From Acetobacteraceae bacterium (GTDB lineage Bacteria > Pseudomonadota > Alphaproteobacteria > Acetobacterales > Acetobacteraceae), in NCBI GenBank assembly GCA_003506895.1, contig DNXO01000023.1:65023-101734 (forward strand): a stretch of 36,712 bases of DNA. Reading direction: 5' to 3'. A program made the position numbers and the translations under genes. Of the stretch, positions 16,490-25,500 are shown piece by piece (within the stretch, counting starts at the first letter, position 1; the number at the start of each line of letters is the position of its first letter). The notes under the pieces are model-generated. The model was not told the origin of the DNA. It saw only the letters and a program-made list of their open reading frames with translations, and made no database searches.

Positions 16490-16556
16490 GCGGGGCGGAT
16501 TGGGCCGCCCCGCTTCGTCCTGGCCCGACGAAGCGGAGCGCCGCATTGGCCAGGAC
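16490..16556. repeat. Three mutually overlapping inverted repeats
   Basis: Stem A pairs GCGGGGCGG (16490-16498) with CCGCCCCGC (16505-16513). Stem B pairs CCGCTTCGTC (16510-16519) with GACGAAGCGG (16527-16536). Stem C pairs GTCCTGGCC (16517-16525) with GGCCAGGAC (16548-16556). All are perfect. A and B share 16510-16513, and B and C share 16517-16519, so they cannot all form at once. They lie between the TylF-type gene and the oxidase subunit gene, in the 200-nt space. No T-run follows on either strand, so a simple terminator is not supported. Confidence 0.6.
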
Positions 16557-16624
16557 AGTCAAGCTGAGACGCTGAACACCGCCTTCACGCAACCATCTGC
16601 TTATCTCGACACAACAGCAGAGGA

Positions 16625-17407
16625 TCACCGCTTGATCACCAGTCCCTGCCCCGTCGGCAGCGGCATCACCCGATAGCCCCGCGCCTCGAACCAGGGGTCC
16701 TCGGTCAGCTTCTGACGCCGATAGGCCATCGCCCATTCGTAATCATCCAGGATGACGATCCCGCCGGGCACGACACGATCGAACAACGCGTCCAGCGCAG
16801 CGATTTCGGCTGTCGCCTGATTAAGGTCGATATGCAGATAACTGATCCGGTCCGGCGACTGCCCGGCGAAAACGCCGGGAATTTCACCCTGAATGATCTT
16901 CACCCGGCCATAGTTCGCGAACTTTGCGCGGACTTCATCCGCCAATCCGGGGCCGTGGTCCGCCATCGGATGATGCTCCATATCCGGACTGTGCTCAAAC
17001 AAGTCGTACCCCCAGAAGGCTTTCGGGAATTCAACCCCACCGAGGTAGTCAACAATGGTTTTGATGCCCACGCCGCGGTAGCAGCCGCACTCGACGAAGT
17101 CCCCATCCAGATGCACCGCGTGATAGGCCGCACAGGCCAGGACATAGCGGCGCCAGACGATCGCGAAGTCGGAATCGGACTCGGTGTTGCTCTTCCACGC
17201 CTGGACGAACGGCCCATCCTCGAACATCGAGTTGTTCCTGCCCCAGGTCAGGAAATTGTCGGCGAAATGAAAGCCTGGCTGGACCCGCTGGGTCAGCGCT
17301 TCCGCCAGACTGGTGACGGTGTCCCGGTCGCTGGAACCCCAGAACACCGGAAAGAAAAAATTTTGCAGGGTCTGGCCGTCGGGGGGTGTCAGCAGGGGAA
17401 GGTTCAT
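16625..17407 (-). CDS. TylF/MycF-type SAM-dependent methyltransferase
   Basis: 260 residues, ATG 17407 with GAGG about 7 nt upstream. It matches the macrocin O-methyltransferase (TylF) family: FVECGCYRGVGIKTIVDYL is the SAM-binding loop, and HIDLNQATAEIAALDALFDRV followed by PGGIVILDDYEWA holds the metal-binding aspartates. Family members O-methylate sugars and other small acceptors using Mg2+. It follows purN by 55 nt on the same strand and may be co-transcribed, but a functional link to purine synthesis is not evident. The acceptor is unknown; a sugar in a surface glycan is possible. Confidence 0.87.
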   Translation of the reverse strand: MNLPLLTPPDGQTLQNFFFPVFWGSSDRDTVTSLAEALTQRVQPGFHFADNFLTWGRNNSMFEDGPFVQAWKSNTESDSDFAIVWRRYVLACAAYHAVHLDGDFVECGCYRGVGIKTIVDYLGGVEFPKAFWGYDLFEHSPDMEHHPMADHGPGLADEVRAKFANYGRVKIIQGEIPGVFAGQSPDRISYLHIDLNQATAEIAALDALFDRVVPGGIVILDDYEWAMAYRRQKLTEDPWFEARGYRVMPLPTGQGLVIKR

Positions 17408-17462
17408 TGGGTGCCTCGCTAGGGTCCGAAGACCATTCACGGGCGAACCTGACAGCCAAGGG

Positions 17463-18098
17463 TTAATGCGGGGTTAACGGCACCGGATTCGCCAGGAACG
17501 CCGTAGCATCCGGCACCGCCGCCGCTCTCCCGGCGGCGAACGCGGCCAGCGCGGCCGGATACAACGCATGTTCCTGCCGCAGCACGCGCTTCGCCAGACC
17601 ATCCTCGGTATCGCCGGGCAGGATGGGCACCGCCGCCTGACCCAGAATCGGACCGCCATCCATTTCCTCCGTGACGAGGTGGACGGTGCAACCGTGCAAT
17701 TTCACCCCGGCCGCCAGGGCGCGAGCATGCGTGTCCAGACCTGGAAAAGACGGCAGCAGACTTGGATGGATGTTCAGCATCCGGCCTTGCCAGGCCCCGA
17801 CGAGAAACGGGGTCAGAAGCCGCATGTACCCGGCGAGGCAGACGATCTCGATATCCGCCGCCCGCAGCACGGCATCAATGGCAGCCTCATGCGCCGCCCG
17901 GTCGCGCCCAAATGCCAGATGGTCGATCGCCTCGGTTCGGATACCGGCCTGCCGAGCGGTGGTGAGGCCGGCGGCGTCGGGGCGATTGGAGAGGACCAGG
18001 GCGATCTCGGCGGGAAACGCCGGCTCGCGTGCGGCGGCAATCAGCGCCTCCATGTTGGAGCCGCGGCCGCTGATCAGGACGGCGACTCGACGCTTCAT
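17463..18098 (-). CDS. purN: Phosphoribosylglycinamide formyltransferase
   Basis: Third step of de novo purine synthesis: transfers formyl from 10-formyltetrahydrofolate to GAR in the cytoplasm. The 211-residue protein opens MKRRVAVLISGRGSNMEALI, the phosphate-binding P-loop of the family. Catalytic residues are visible as N109 and H111 in MLNIHPSLLPSFPG and D147 in TEEMDGGPIL, equivalent to the Asn-His-Asp triad of the E. coli enzyme. The ATG overlaps the purM stop (ATGA at 18095-18098), so the two enzymes are translationally coupled, as in many bacteria. Confidence 0.97.
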   Translation of the reverse strand: MKRRVAVLISGRGSNMEALIAAAREPAFPAEIALVLSNRPDAAGLTTARQAGIRTEAIDHLAFGRDRAAHEAAIDAVLRAADIEIVCLAGYMRLLTPFLVGAWQGRMLNIHPSLLPSFPGLDTHARALAAGVKLHGCTVHLVTEEMDGGPILGQAAVPILPGDTEDGLAKRVLRQEHALYPAALAAFAAGRAAAVPDATAFLANPVPLTPH

Positions 18099-19174
18099 GC
18101 CAGCCAGCCGACTGGCGGTTCGATGCGGATCGAGGCAGGACCCATGCCGGCTTCAATGACCCCGATGCGCGTAACGGTTTCGCCAGCCGCTTCCAGCATC
18201 GGCACGGCCGCTTCGGCATCCGATACGACCAGCACCATGCCAAGGCCGCAGTTGAAGACCCGCAGCATTTCGCCCGCCTCGACCTTTCCCGTCCGGGCAA
18301 GCCAATTGAAGACCGGAGGCACGGGCCAGTTCGGCGTCAGCGCCGCGACCGTGTTTTGTGGCAGTACGCGCGGCAGATTACCGGGAAGGCCGCCGCCGGT
18401 GATATGCGCCGCCGCTTTCAGCAGTCCAGCCCGGTGCAGTTCCATCATAGACCGCACATAAATCCGGGTCGGCGCCATCAGCGCCTGGGCCAGACTCAGA
18501 TCCGGTGCAAACGGCGCGGGATCGCCCCAGCCCAAGCCGCTGGCCTGCACGATCCGTCGGACCAGCGAAAAGCCATTGGAATGCACGCCCGAACTGCCCA
18601 GGCCAAGCAGCACGTCGCCTTCCCCAATCGGCCGGGGCAGCAGTTGGCCGCGCTCCGCCGCGCCGACTGAAAAGCCCGCAAGGTCGTAATCGCCTTCGGC
18701 ATACATCCCCGGCATTTCGGCTGTTTCACCGCCGACCAGCGCGCAGCCGGCCTCCTTGCAGCCGCTGGCGATGCCGGCGATGACCGCCCTAGCCTGTTCC
18801 ACCGACAGCTTGCCGGTGGCGAAATAGTCGAGGAAAAACAGCGGGTCGGCGCCCTGCACCACCAGATCGTTGACGCACATCGCCACCAGGTCGATGCCGA
18901 CCGTGTCGTGCAATCCGGTCTCGATCGCGATTTTTAATTTGGTCCCGACCCCGTCGGTCGTGGAAACCAGCACCGGATCGGTAAATCCCGCCGCTTTCAG
19001 GTCGAAGAGCGCGCCGAATCCGCCAAGGCCGCCCATGACGCCGGCCCGAGTCGTGGCCTTGGCGAGGGGCTTAATCGCCTCCACCAGGGCGTCGCCAGCT
19101 TCGATATCGACGCCGGCGGCGCGGTAGTCCAGGCCGCCGGTCGCATGCGCGCCTTGGTGATCCGCGGTCGTCAT
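18095..19174 (-). CDS. purM: Phosphoribosylformylglycinamidine cyclo-ligase
   Basis: AIR synthetase: ATP-dependent ring closure of FGAM to AIR, fifth step of purine synthesis. At 359 residues it has the usual family length. Visible markers are GGFGALFDLKAAGFTDPVLVS near residue 51, TDGVGTKLKIAI, MCVNDLVVQGADPLFFLDY, CALVGGETAEMPGMY, the LLGLGSSGVHSNGFSLVR loop and HITGGGLPGNLPRVLP, all conserved in PurM. It is the first gene of the purMN unit, transcribed away from the phosphatidyltransferase gene across a 96-nt shared upstream region. No PurR-like operator or riboswitch is obvious there. Confidence 0.97.
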   Translation of the reverse strand: MTTADHQGAHATGGLDYRAAGVDIEAGDALVEAIKPLAKATTRAGVMGGLGGFGALFDLKAAGFTDPVLVSTTDGVGTKLKIAIETGLHDTVGIDLVAMCVNDLVVQGADPLFFLDYFATGKLSVEQARAVIAGIASGCKEAGCALVGGETAEMPGMYAEGDYDLAGFSVGAAERGQLLPRPIGEGDVLLGLGSSGVHSNGFSLVRRIVQASGLGWGDPAPFAPDLSLAQALMAPTRIYVRSMMELHRAGLLKAAAHITGGGLPGNLPRVLPQNTVAALTPNWPVPPVFNWLARTGKVEAGEMLRVFNCGLGMVLVVSDAEAAVPMLEAAGETVTRIGVIEAGMGPASIRIEPPVGWLA

Positions 19175-19270
19175 GGCAAATTCACAATCCTAAGCCGGTT
19201 GGTGGATGAAGGCAGACACAAACCATGGGCAGGCCACCGATTGCAATCCACTGGATGAGGGATGTGCCGC

Positions 19271-19837
19271 ATGCCTGATGATCCGCCCATGGAATCGAGG
19301 ACCACGGCCCCCCTGCTGAATCTGGCCAACATTATCACATTCGGCCGCCTGTGTGCCGTGCCACTGGCGTTTTGGCTGGTGCTCGCGCATCGGATTGGCG
19401 ATGCATTTCTTCTGTTCGTCGCCGCCGGACTGTCCGACGCCCTGGATGGTTGGCTCGCCCGCCGGTACGGCGGCAACGCGGTCGGGGCGTTGATGGACCC
19501 GGTAGCGGACAAGGCGTTGCTGGTGACGATGTATATCACCCTCGCCTCTGTCGGCCTGTTGCCGGACTGGTTGGCGATCCTGGTGGTGTTTCGCGATGTG
19601 GTGATCGTCGGCGGTGTCGTCGTGCTGACCGTGATAGGGCATGCGGTGACCATCCGGCCGCTGTATGTTTCCAAGCTGAATACCGTCTTGCAGATTGTAT
19701 TGATCGCGACCAGCCTGCTGCAAGGTGGTTTCGGCCTGGGCGTTCCGGGCCTGTCCATCGTGCTGACATGGTGCGTGGTGGCAAGCACCGTGGCTTCCGG
19801 CGCGGCCTATGTCTGGATCACAGCCCGAGGGGAATGA
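19271..19837 (+). CDS. CDP-alcohol phosphatidyltransferase family protein (PgsA-like)
   Basis: Integral membrane enzyme expected to transfer a phosphatidyl group from CDP-diacylglycerol to an alcohol such as glycerol 3-phosphate; 188 residues from ATG 19271 (GAGG about 10 nt upstream; ATG 19262 is also possible). It has several hydrophobic helices. The CDP-alcohol motif is DGWLARRYGGNAVGALMDPVAD: the aspartates and DGxxAR are intact, but only seven residues separate AR from the next G, where the family usually has eight. NLANIITFGRL near the N-terminus is typical of PgsA-like proteins. First gene of the plus-strand run; divergent from purM. The exact head group is unproven. Confidence 0.85.
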   Translation: MPDDPPMESRTTAPLLNLANIITFGRLCAVPLAFWLVLAHRIGDAFLLFVAAGLSDALDGWLARRYGGNAVGALMDPVADKALLVTMYITLASVGLLPDWLAILVVFRDVVIVGGVVVLTVIGHAVTIRPLYVSKLNTVLQIVLIATSLLQGGFGLGVPGLSIVLTWCVVASTVASGAAYVWITARGE

Positions 19838-19838
19838 C

Positions 19839-20981
19839 GTGCCCGCCGACGACCAGGATACATTCGTCCGCCCGCCCGAACCAGCCGCCGTCCCACCGGC
19901 GACGGGGTTTCATGCGACACGGGCGCAGCGGGTCGCGCTGATCATCGGACTTTTGGTGGTCTTCTGGCTGGCGCTGGACTTGTTCGCCTCGGTGCTGGCG
20001 CCGTTCGTCGCGGCGGCGGTGCTGGCCTATGCGCTCGATCCGCCGACGACCCGGCTGACCAAGCTGGGACTGCCGCGCGGTGCGGCCGCACTGCTGATGA
20101 TTATCGGCGTGATCGCGGGCGTTCTGCTGTTCGCGCTCCTGCTGTATCCGTTGGTCATCGTCCAGATCGGGCTGCTGGTGAACCGGATTCCACAATACGC
20201 GACCCTGGTGCAAGGCTGGGCGCGCGAGGTGCTAACCCATCTGCAGGACAATTTCGGCCCCGACGTCGTTAACGACAAGCTGCGCGACCTGGTCAGCGGA
20301 CAGGCCGGATCGATGCTGAGTATCCTGTTGTCAACCGTTACCGGCGTCATCGGCGGCGGCTTCGCGATCTTCAACCTGTTGTCTATCGCCGTCGTGACCC
20401 CGGTCGTCGGTTTTTACCTGCTGCGGGACTGGCCCAAGGTCGTCGGGATGATCGATTCATGGCTGCCCCACCGCTACCGCGACGTGATCCGGGCGCAGGC
20501 GCGTGAAGTGGATCGTATCCTGTCGGCCTGGGTTCGCGGTCAGGCGCTGTGCTGCCTGCTGCTGGCATTGTACTACGCGGCCAGCCTGACCGTCGCCGGC
20601 CTCGATCTCGGGCTGATCGTCGGGCTGATGGCGGGATTGCTGTCGTTCATCCCCTATGTGGGGTCGATTACCGGCGGACTCACCGCGATCGGGCTGGCAC
20701 TGGCCCAATTCCCGCTTTGGCGGGGAGTCATCGTGGTTGGTGGCGTCCTGGTGATCGGCCAGATCCTCGAGGGCTACGTGATCTACCCACGCTTCCTGGG
20801 CGACCGGGTGGAACTGCCCGCGGTGTGGGTGATTTTCGCGCTGTTCGCCGGCGGCGCGGCATTCGGATTCCTCGGCATCATGCTGGCAGTGCCGGTCGCG
20901 GCGACGATCGGTGTACTGGCGCGGTTCTGGCTACGGCGGTATCTGGACAGCCCCCTCTATCTGGATCCGCCCTCGGCCTGA
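19839..20981 (+). CDS. AI-2E transporter family (PerM-like) membrane protein
   Basis: 380 residues from GTG 19839, which follows the previous stop by one base and has GAGGGG about 7 nt upstream; an ATG at 19809 would overlap the preceding gene and lacks that site. Several membrane segments flank a soluble loop of about 130 residues, as in PerM/YdiK/TqsA proteins. Diagnostic pieces are VTPVVGFYLLRDW, SFIPYVGSITGG and GYVIYPRFLGDRVELPAVWVI. Members are varied: autoinducer-2 export, Na+/H+ antiport and unknown roles have been reported. In many alphaproteobacteria a PerM gene precedes hda. The stop overlaps the hdaA ATG (TGATG). Confidence 0.88.
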   Translation: MPADDQDTFVRPPEPAAVPPATGFHATRAQRVALIIGLLVVFWLALDLFASVLAPFVAAAVLAYALDPPTTRLTKLGLPRGAAALLMIIGVIAGVLLFALLLYPLVIVQIGLLVNRIPQYATLVQGWAREVLTHLQDNFGPDVVNDKLRDLVSGQAGSMLSILLSTVTGVIGGGFAIFNLLSIAVVTPVVGFYLLRDWPKVVGMIDSWLPHRYRDVIRAQAREVDRILSAWVRGQALCCLLLALYYAASLTVAGLDLGLIVGLMAGLLSFIPYVGSITGGLTAIGLALAQFPLWRGVIVVGGVLVIGQILEGYVIYPRFLGDRVELPAVWVIFALFAGGAAFGFLGIMLAVPVAATIGVLARFWLRRYLDSPLYLDPPSA

Positions 20982-21733
20982 TGCCGCCTGACCCGAACCA
21001 ACTGCCGCTGCCGTTTCAGCACCAGCCCCGCTACGACTCGCGGGACTTCATTCCGGCGGCTTCGAACCAGGACGCACGCGCCTGGCTCGACACCGAATGG
21101 CCGGAGCGGCGTCTGGCCCTTTTCGGACCGCCGGGTTGCGGGAAGTCCCACCTGTTGAACATCTGGGCGCGGCGATCCGGGGCTACCTTGCTGGCGGGCC
21201 AGACGTTGACCGATCTGGAGGGGCTGCCCGAACACGGCGCGCTGGCGCTGGACGACGGCGATCTTGTCCGCGATGAGACGTTGCTGTTCCATTTGCTCAA
21301 TACCGCACGCGACCGGGGACTCCACCTGCTGCTGGCCGGCCGCGCCGCGCCCGCGCGTTGGCCCGTCCGCCTGCCCGATTTGTCGAGTCGTCTGCGCGCC
21401 ATCACCACCGCTGAAATTCATGAGCCCGATGACGACCTGCTCGCGGCCTTGTTGAAACGGCTGATCGCCGACCGGCAACTGATCGTGACTCAGGCCGCCC
21501 AGGACTGGATACTGACCCACCGCACGCGCTCTCCTGCCGCTCTGCGCGAAGCGGTGGCACGGTTGGACCGGGAAAATCTGGTGTCCGGCGGACCGGTTAC
21601 CCGAACCCTGGCGGCAAAGGTGTTGAAGGACGACGAACCCGATGAAGTTTCGATGTCCGGGCTCGCCCCCTCGTCTGACGGCCCCGGTTCCTGTAAGGTG
21701 CTTCCTCATCTCCCGTGGGGATCAGACCGATGA
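20981..21733 (+). CDS. hdaA: HdaA-type DnaA regulatory inactivator
   Basis: AAA+ protein that, bound to the DNA clamp, stimulates DnaA-ATP hydrolysis after initiation and so limits re-replication. The 250-residue sequence has the clamp-binding motif QLPLPF at residues 7-12, a Walker A GPPGCGKSH at 49-57, a Walker B-like ALALDDGD at 87-94 and LPDLSSRLRA (131-140) carrying the arginine-finger region. The lid helices follow (LRLIADRQL-like, then RSPAALREAVARLDRE). The start overlaps the PerM stop, and the stop overlaps the ppk ATG (ATGA, 21730-21733), indicating coupled translation. DnaA itself would be longer and carry a DNA-binding domain, which is absent. Confidence 0.92.
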   Translation: MPPDPNQLPLPFQHQPRYDSRDFIPAASNQDARAWLDTEWPERRLALFGPPGCGKSHLLNIWARRSGATLLAGQTLTDLEGLPEHGALALDDGDLVRDETLLFHLLNTARDRGLHLLLAGRAAPARWPVRLPDLSSRLRAITTAEIHEPDDDLLAALLKRLIADRQLIVTQAAQDWILTHRTRSPAALREAVARLDRENLVSGGPVTRTLAAKVLKDDEPDEVSMSGLAPSSDGPGSCKVLPHLPWGSDR

Positions 21734-23988
21734 AGCTAAAGGCCGACGTCGTGGACCTGGTCGAACGAAGAGTAAGCAAGCCGGCAGCGACAAGAAATGG
21801 CAAAGCCGCTCGCTCGAAAATCGAGCGAGCGATGGAATTGCCGGTGGATCTGACAAGCCCCGAACGGTTCATCAACCGCGAACTGTCCTGGCTGGACTTT
21901 AATCACCGCGTCATCGAGGAAGCCGAAAATCCTCGCCACCCACTGCTGGAACGGTTGCGCTTCCTGTCGATCAGCGCGTCCAACCTGGATGAATTCTACT
22001 CGGTGCGCGTGGCCGCCCTGATCGGCCAGGCCAAGGCCGGCGCGACGCTGACCTCCGCCGACGGCCGCACGGCAACCCAGCAACTCACCGACATCAAGGC
22101 GCGGGCTGAAGCGCTGCTGGCCGACCAGCAACGCATCCTGGGGGAGTTGCTGACGCAGTTGCGCGATGCCGGCGTCGCGCTGTGCGGCACGGATACCTTG
22201 TCGGAGGACGACAGGATCTGGCTGGATGCCTGGTTCATGGAGCGCGTCTTTCCGGTGGTGACTCCGCTGGCTGTTGATCCGGCGCATCCGTTCCCGTTCA
22301 TCTCCAACTTCGGCCTGGTGCTGGCTATGCACTTGGTGCGGGAAGACGACGGCATCGCGATGCGTGGCCTGCTGCCGCTGCCCAGTCAGGTAGAACGCTT
22401 CGTACGGTTGCCGGCGCTTGAAGCCGGGGAGCCGGTTCGCTTCATCCTGCTTGATGATCTTGTGGTCCTGTTTCTGGATCGGGTGTTCCCGGGTTTCCGC
22501 CTGACAGGCCACGGGCTTTTCCGGGTGATCCGCGACACTGATGTGGAGTTCGAGGAAGAAGCCGAGGATCTGGTCCGATCCTACGAAACCGCATTGAAAC
22601 GCCGCCGCCGCGGCAAGGCGATCCATCTGGAGATCGCCGCCGGCATGCCGGTTGAACTGCGCGAACTGGTGATCGACGAGCTCGATGCCGCTCCGGACGA
22701 AATCCACGACGACCAAAGGCTTCTGGGTCTGGCGGACATGAAGCAGATGATCGTGGAAGAACGCCATGACCTGCTGTTCGCGCCCTACACGCCCCGCTTT
22801 CCCGAACGCATCCGGGATTTCGGCGGCGACTGCTTCGCGGCGATCCGGGCGAAGGACATCATCGTCCACCATCCCTACGAGAGTTTCGACGTGGTGGTGC
22901 AGTTCTTGCGTCAGGCCGCACAGGACCCGGCGGTGATTGCAATCAAGCAGACGCTGTACCGCACCAGCCGCGACAGCACGATCGTCAATGCGCTGATCGA
23001 AGCCGCCGAGGCCGGAAAGTCGGTCACCGCGATGGTGGAATTGCGCGCCCGTTTCGATGAGGAAGCAAATATCCGGCTGGCGAGACGCATGGAAGCCGCC
23101 GGCGTGCAGGTCGTCTATGGTTTCACCGGCTTGAAGACCCACGCCAAGCTATCGTTGGTGGTCCGGCGCGAAGCCGGCGCCATCCGCTCCTATGCCCATT
23201 TCGGGACCGGAAATTATCATCCGATCACGGCACGCATCTATACCGACCTGAGCTTCTTCACCACCGACCCGGCCCTGACCCGCGACTCGGCCCGCCTGTT
23301 CAACTTCATGACCGGCTATGCGCGGCCTGAGATCATGGAGGAACTGGGCTTCAGCCCACTGACGACACGGGCCAAACTGCTGGCGCTGATCCACAAGGAA
23401 ATCGCCTTGGCGCGTGACGGAAAGCCCGCGACCATCTGGCTGAAAATGAACAGCCTGACCGATATGGAGTTGATCGACGCGCTGTATGAGGCCTCCAACG
23501 CCGGCGTGAAGGTAATGGCGGTGATCCGCGGCATTTGCGGTCTGCGGCCCGGCGTGCCGGGAATGTCGGAGAACATCCGGATAAAATCGATCGTCGGCCG
23601 CTTTCTGGAGCATGGCCGCATCTGCGCGTTCGGCAACGGCCACCCCCTTCCCAGCCGCCATGCCAGGGTATTCATCAGCTCGGCCGACTGGATGGAACGC
23701 AATATGGACTGGCGCGTTGAGACGCTGGTGCCTATTCACAATCCGACCGTTCATGCCCAGGTGCTGGACCAGATCATGGTGATCAACCTGAAGGACTCGC
23801 TGCAATCCTGGGAACTGAGTACCGATGGCACCTGGAACCGCGTCGCGCCCGGCCGGAAACCGGTTTCGGCGCATGATTACTTCATGACTAACCCGTCCCT
23901 GTCAGGACGTGGTTCGGCGTTGCACGGTCCGGCAGTCGCCGCCCCTGTTCCCCTGCCGCGACGCCAGGACAGGCTGACACAGGACTGA
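21730..23988 (+). CDS. ppk1: Polyphosphate kinase 1
   Basis: Polymerises inorganic polyphosphate from ATP, reversibly, at the membrane or cytosol. The 752-residue length is close to family norms, with an extra basic N-terminal stretch of about 40 residues. Seen: FINRELSWLDFNHRVIEEA at 47-65, RFLSISASNLDEFYSVRVA at 77-95, the catalytic histidine H471 in LKTHAKLSLVVRR (autophosphorylated residue in E. coli Ppk) and H644 in SRHARVFISSADWMERN, the second active-site histidine. The ATG overlaps the hdaA stop. A ppx gene follows by 3 nt, so synthesis and degradation of polyphosphate are encoded together. Confidence 0.97.
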   Translation: MKLKADVVDLVERRVSKPAATRNGKAARSKIERAMELPVDLTSPERFINRELSWLDFNHRVIEEAENPRHPLLERLRFLSISASNLDEFYSVRVAALIGQAKAGATLTSADGRTATQQLTDIKARAEALLADQQRILGELLTQLRDAGVALCGTDTLSEDDRIWLDAWFMERVFPVVTPLAVDPAHPFPFISNFGLVLAMHLVREDDGIAMRGLLPLPSQVERFVRLPALEAGEPVRFILLDDLVVLFLDRVFPGFRLTGHGLFRVIRDTDVEFEEEAEDLVRSYETALKRRRRGKAIHLEIAAGMPVELRELVIDELDAAPDEIHDDQRLLGLADMKQMIVEERHDLLFAPYTPRFPERIRDFGGDCFAAIRAKDIIVHHPYESFDVVVQFLRQAAQDPAVIAIKQTLYRTSRDSTIVNALIEAAEAGKSVTAMVELRARFDEEANIRLARRMEAAGVQVVYGFTGLKTHAKLSLVVRREAGAIRSYAHFGTGNYHPITARIYTDLSFFTTDPALTRDSARLFNFMTGYARPEIMEELGFSPLTTRAKLLALIHKEIALARDGKPATIWLKMNSLTDMELIDALYEASNAGVKVMAVIRGICGLRPGVPGMSENIRIKSIVGRFLEHGRICAFGNGHPLPSRHARVFISSADWMERNMDWRVETLVPIHNPTVHAQVLDQIMVINLKDSLQSWELSTDGTWNRVAPGRKPVSAHDYFMTNPSLSGRGSALHGPAVAAPVPLPRRQDRLTQD

Positions 23989-23991
23989 TTT

Positions 23992-25500
23992 ATGCCTTTT
24001 GCCCCGCCTGCCCCGTTGCCGCGATGTGGTGTCGTCGACCTCGGGTCCAACTCGGTTCGGCTCGTGGTCTATGAGGGCCACACCCGGAATCCCATGCCCA
24101 TTTTCAACGAAAAGGCCGTGCTGCGCCTGGGTCGCGGACTTCAAGCGACCGGGCGCCTGAACGACGAAGGCGTGGCCCAGGCGCTGATGGTCATGCAGCG
24201 CTATCACATGGTTGCCAGGGCGATGGGCGCTCAGCCGTTCGAGGTTCTGGCAACGGCGGCCGTTCGCGACGCGAAAAACGGCCCCGCCTTCGTGGAGGCA
24301 CTGCGCGACCGCATGCCCGGCGTGCCGATTCATATCCTTTCAGGCATCGAGGAAGCGTCCTACGCCGCCGACGGCATGTTGTGCGGCATCCCGGCCGCCA
24401 ACGGCGTGTTGGCGGATATCGGCGGCGGGTCATTGGAAGTCGTGCGGCTAATCGACGGCAAGCGCGGCGCTTCGCAGACATTGAAGCTGGGTGTTATCCG
24501 GCTGGCGGAGCGATCCGGCGGCGACGCGTTGCGCGCACGGGCAATCGCCGATGACGATTTGCAGTCGGTGCCCTGGCTCAGCCAGGCGCTCGGCGAGGAT
24601 CTGTATCTGGTCGGCGGCGCATGGCGCGCGCTGGCGCGGATTCATATGGCCCAGACCAGCTATCCGCTCAACATGGTGCACCACTACACCATCAGCCGCG
24701 AGGCGGCTCGGGATCTCACCAGCCTGATCTTCACAGCCCCCCGCAAAGTGCTGGAGCGGCTGCCGGGCACGCCGCGCCGGCGCATCGACGATCTGCCCTT
24801 CGCTGCAGTCGCCCTGCGGCGCCTGCTGCGGATCACCGGCGTGCGGCGGGTCGTATTCAGCGCCAGCGGCCTGCGAGAGGGATGGTTCATGCGGCGCATG
24901 CCGCGCGACATCCAGGACCAGGACCCGCTGCTGAGCGCCGCGTGGGAACTGGCGGATCGGCATGGCCGCGACCCATCATTGCCGCCCGCGCTGGTGGAAT
25001 GGACCCGTCCGCTGTTTCCGCGAGAAACGGCGGAGGAGGCGCACCTGCGGGAGGCGATGTGCTGGATGTCGGATATCGGCAGCCACGACCATCCCGAATT
25101 CCGGGCGGAGCAGGCATTCCTGCGCGTGCTGCGCCAGCCGGGCGTCGGGCTGGACCATCATTCACGGGCGTTTCTGGCACTGGCGGTGGCACTTCGATAT
25201 GAGGCGGAGTCGGACGCGACATTCCTGCGACCCTCGCGGCTGTTGCTGGACATCGAAACCGCCAACCGGGCCGAGGTGCTGGGGATCGCGCTGCGGCTGG
25301 CTTATACGCTGTCGGCCGGAACGAAGGACTTGCTGGCCGGAACGCGGCTGCGGATCGAGGGCTCGCGCCTGGTGCTTCTCCTGCGGGAAAATAGCGGTGT
25401 GTTCGCTGGCGAAAGCGTGATCCGGCGGCTGGAGCGGCTTGCCCAGGCAGTCGGATTGCAGGCTGCGGCCGAACCCGACCTGATGCAGGCGGCGGAGTGA
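23992..25500 (+). CDS. ppx: Exopolyphosphatase/guanosine pentaphosphate phosphohydrolase
   Basis: Removes terminal phosphates from polyphosphate or pppGpp; 502 residues. The N-terminal actin-like nucleotide fold shows GVVDLGSNSVRLVVYEG (residues 13-29), ATAAVRDAKNGPAFV, ILSGIEEASYAADGM and the second phosphate loop VLADIGGGSLEVVRL. The longer C-terminal part with an HD-like segment (DIGSHDHPEF) fits Ppx rather than the short phosphatases. It starts 3 nt after ppk1 and ends GTGA, sharing bases with the GNAT gene. Whether pppGpp or polyphosphate is preferred cannot be told by eye, but the ppk neighbour favours polyphosphate. Confidence 0.95.
   Translation: MPFAPPAPLPRCGVVDLGSNSVRLVVYEGHTRNPMPIFNEKAVLRLGRGLQATGRLNDEGVAQALMVMQRYHMVARAMGAQPFEVLATAAVRDAKNGPAFVEALRDRMPGVPIHILSGIEEASYAADGMLCGIPAANGVLADIGGGSLEVVRLIDGKRGASQTLKLGVIRLAERSGGDALRARAIADDDLQSVPWLSQALGEDLYLVGGAWRALARIHMAQTSYPLNMVHHYTISREAARDLTSLIFTAPRKVLERLPGTPRRRIDDLPFAAVALRRLLRITGVRRVVFSASGLREGWFMRRMPRDIQDQDPLLSAAWELADRHGRDPSLPPALVEWTRPLFPRETAEEAHLREAMCWMSDIGSHDHPEFRAEQAFLRVLRQPGVGLDHHSRAFLALAVALRYEAESDATFLRPSRLLLDIETANRAEVLGIALRLAYTLSAGTKDLLAGTRLRIEGSRLVLLLRENSGVFAGESVIRRLERLAQAVGLQAAAEPDLMQAAE

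Noticed and set aside
16490..16536. Intrinsic terminator for the TylF-type gene
   Set aside because: Stems are strong but no T-run follows on the minus strand, so only the overlapping inverted repeats are reported.
21736..23142. Minus-strand open frame of 468 codons
   Set aside because: Antisense to ppk1, which shows both catalytic histidine motifs; the minus product has no recognisable domain.
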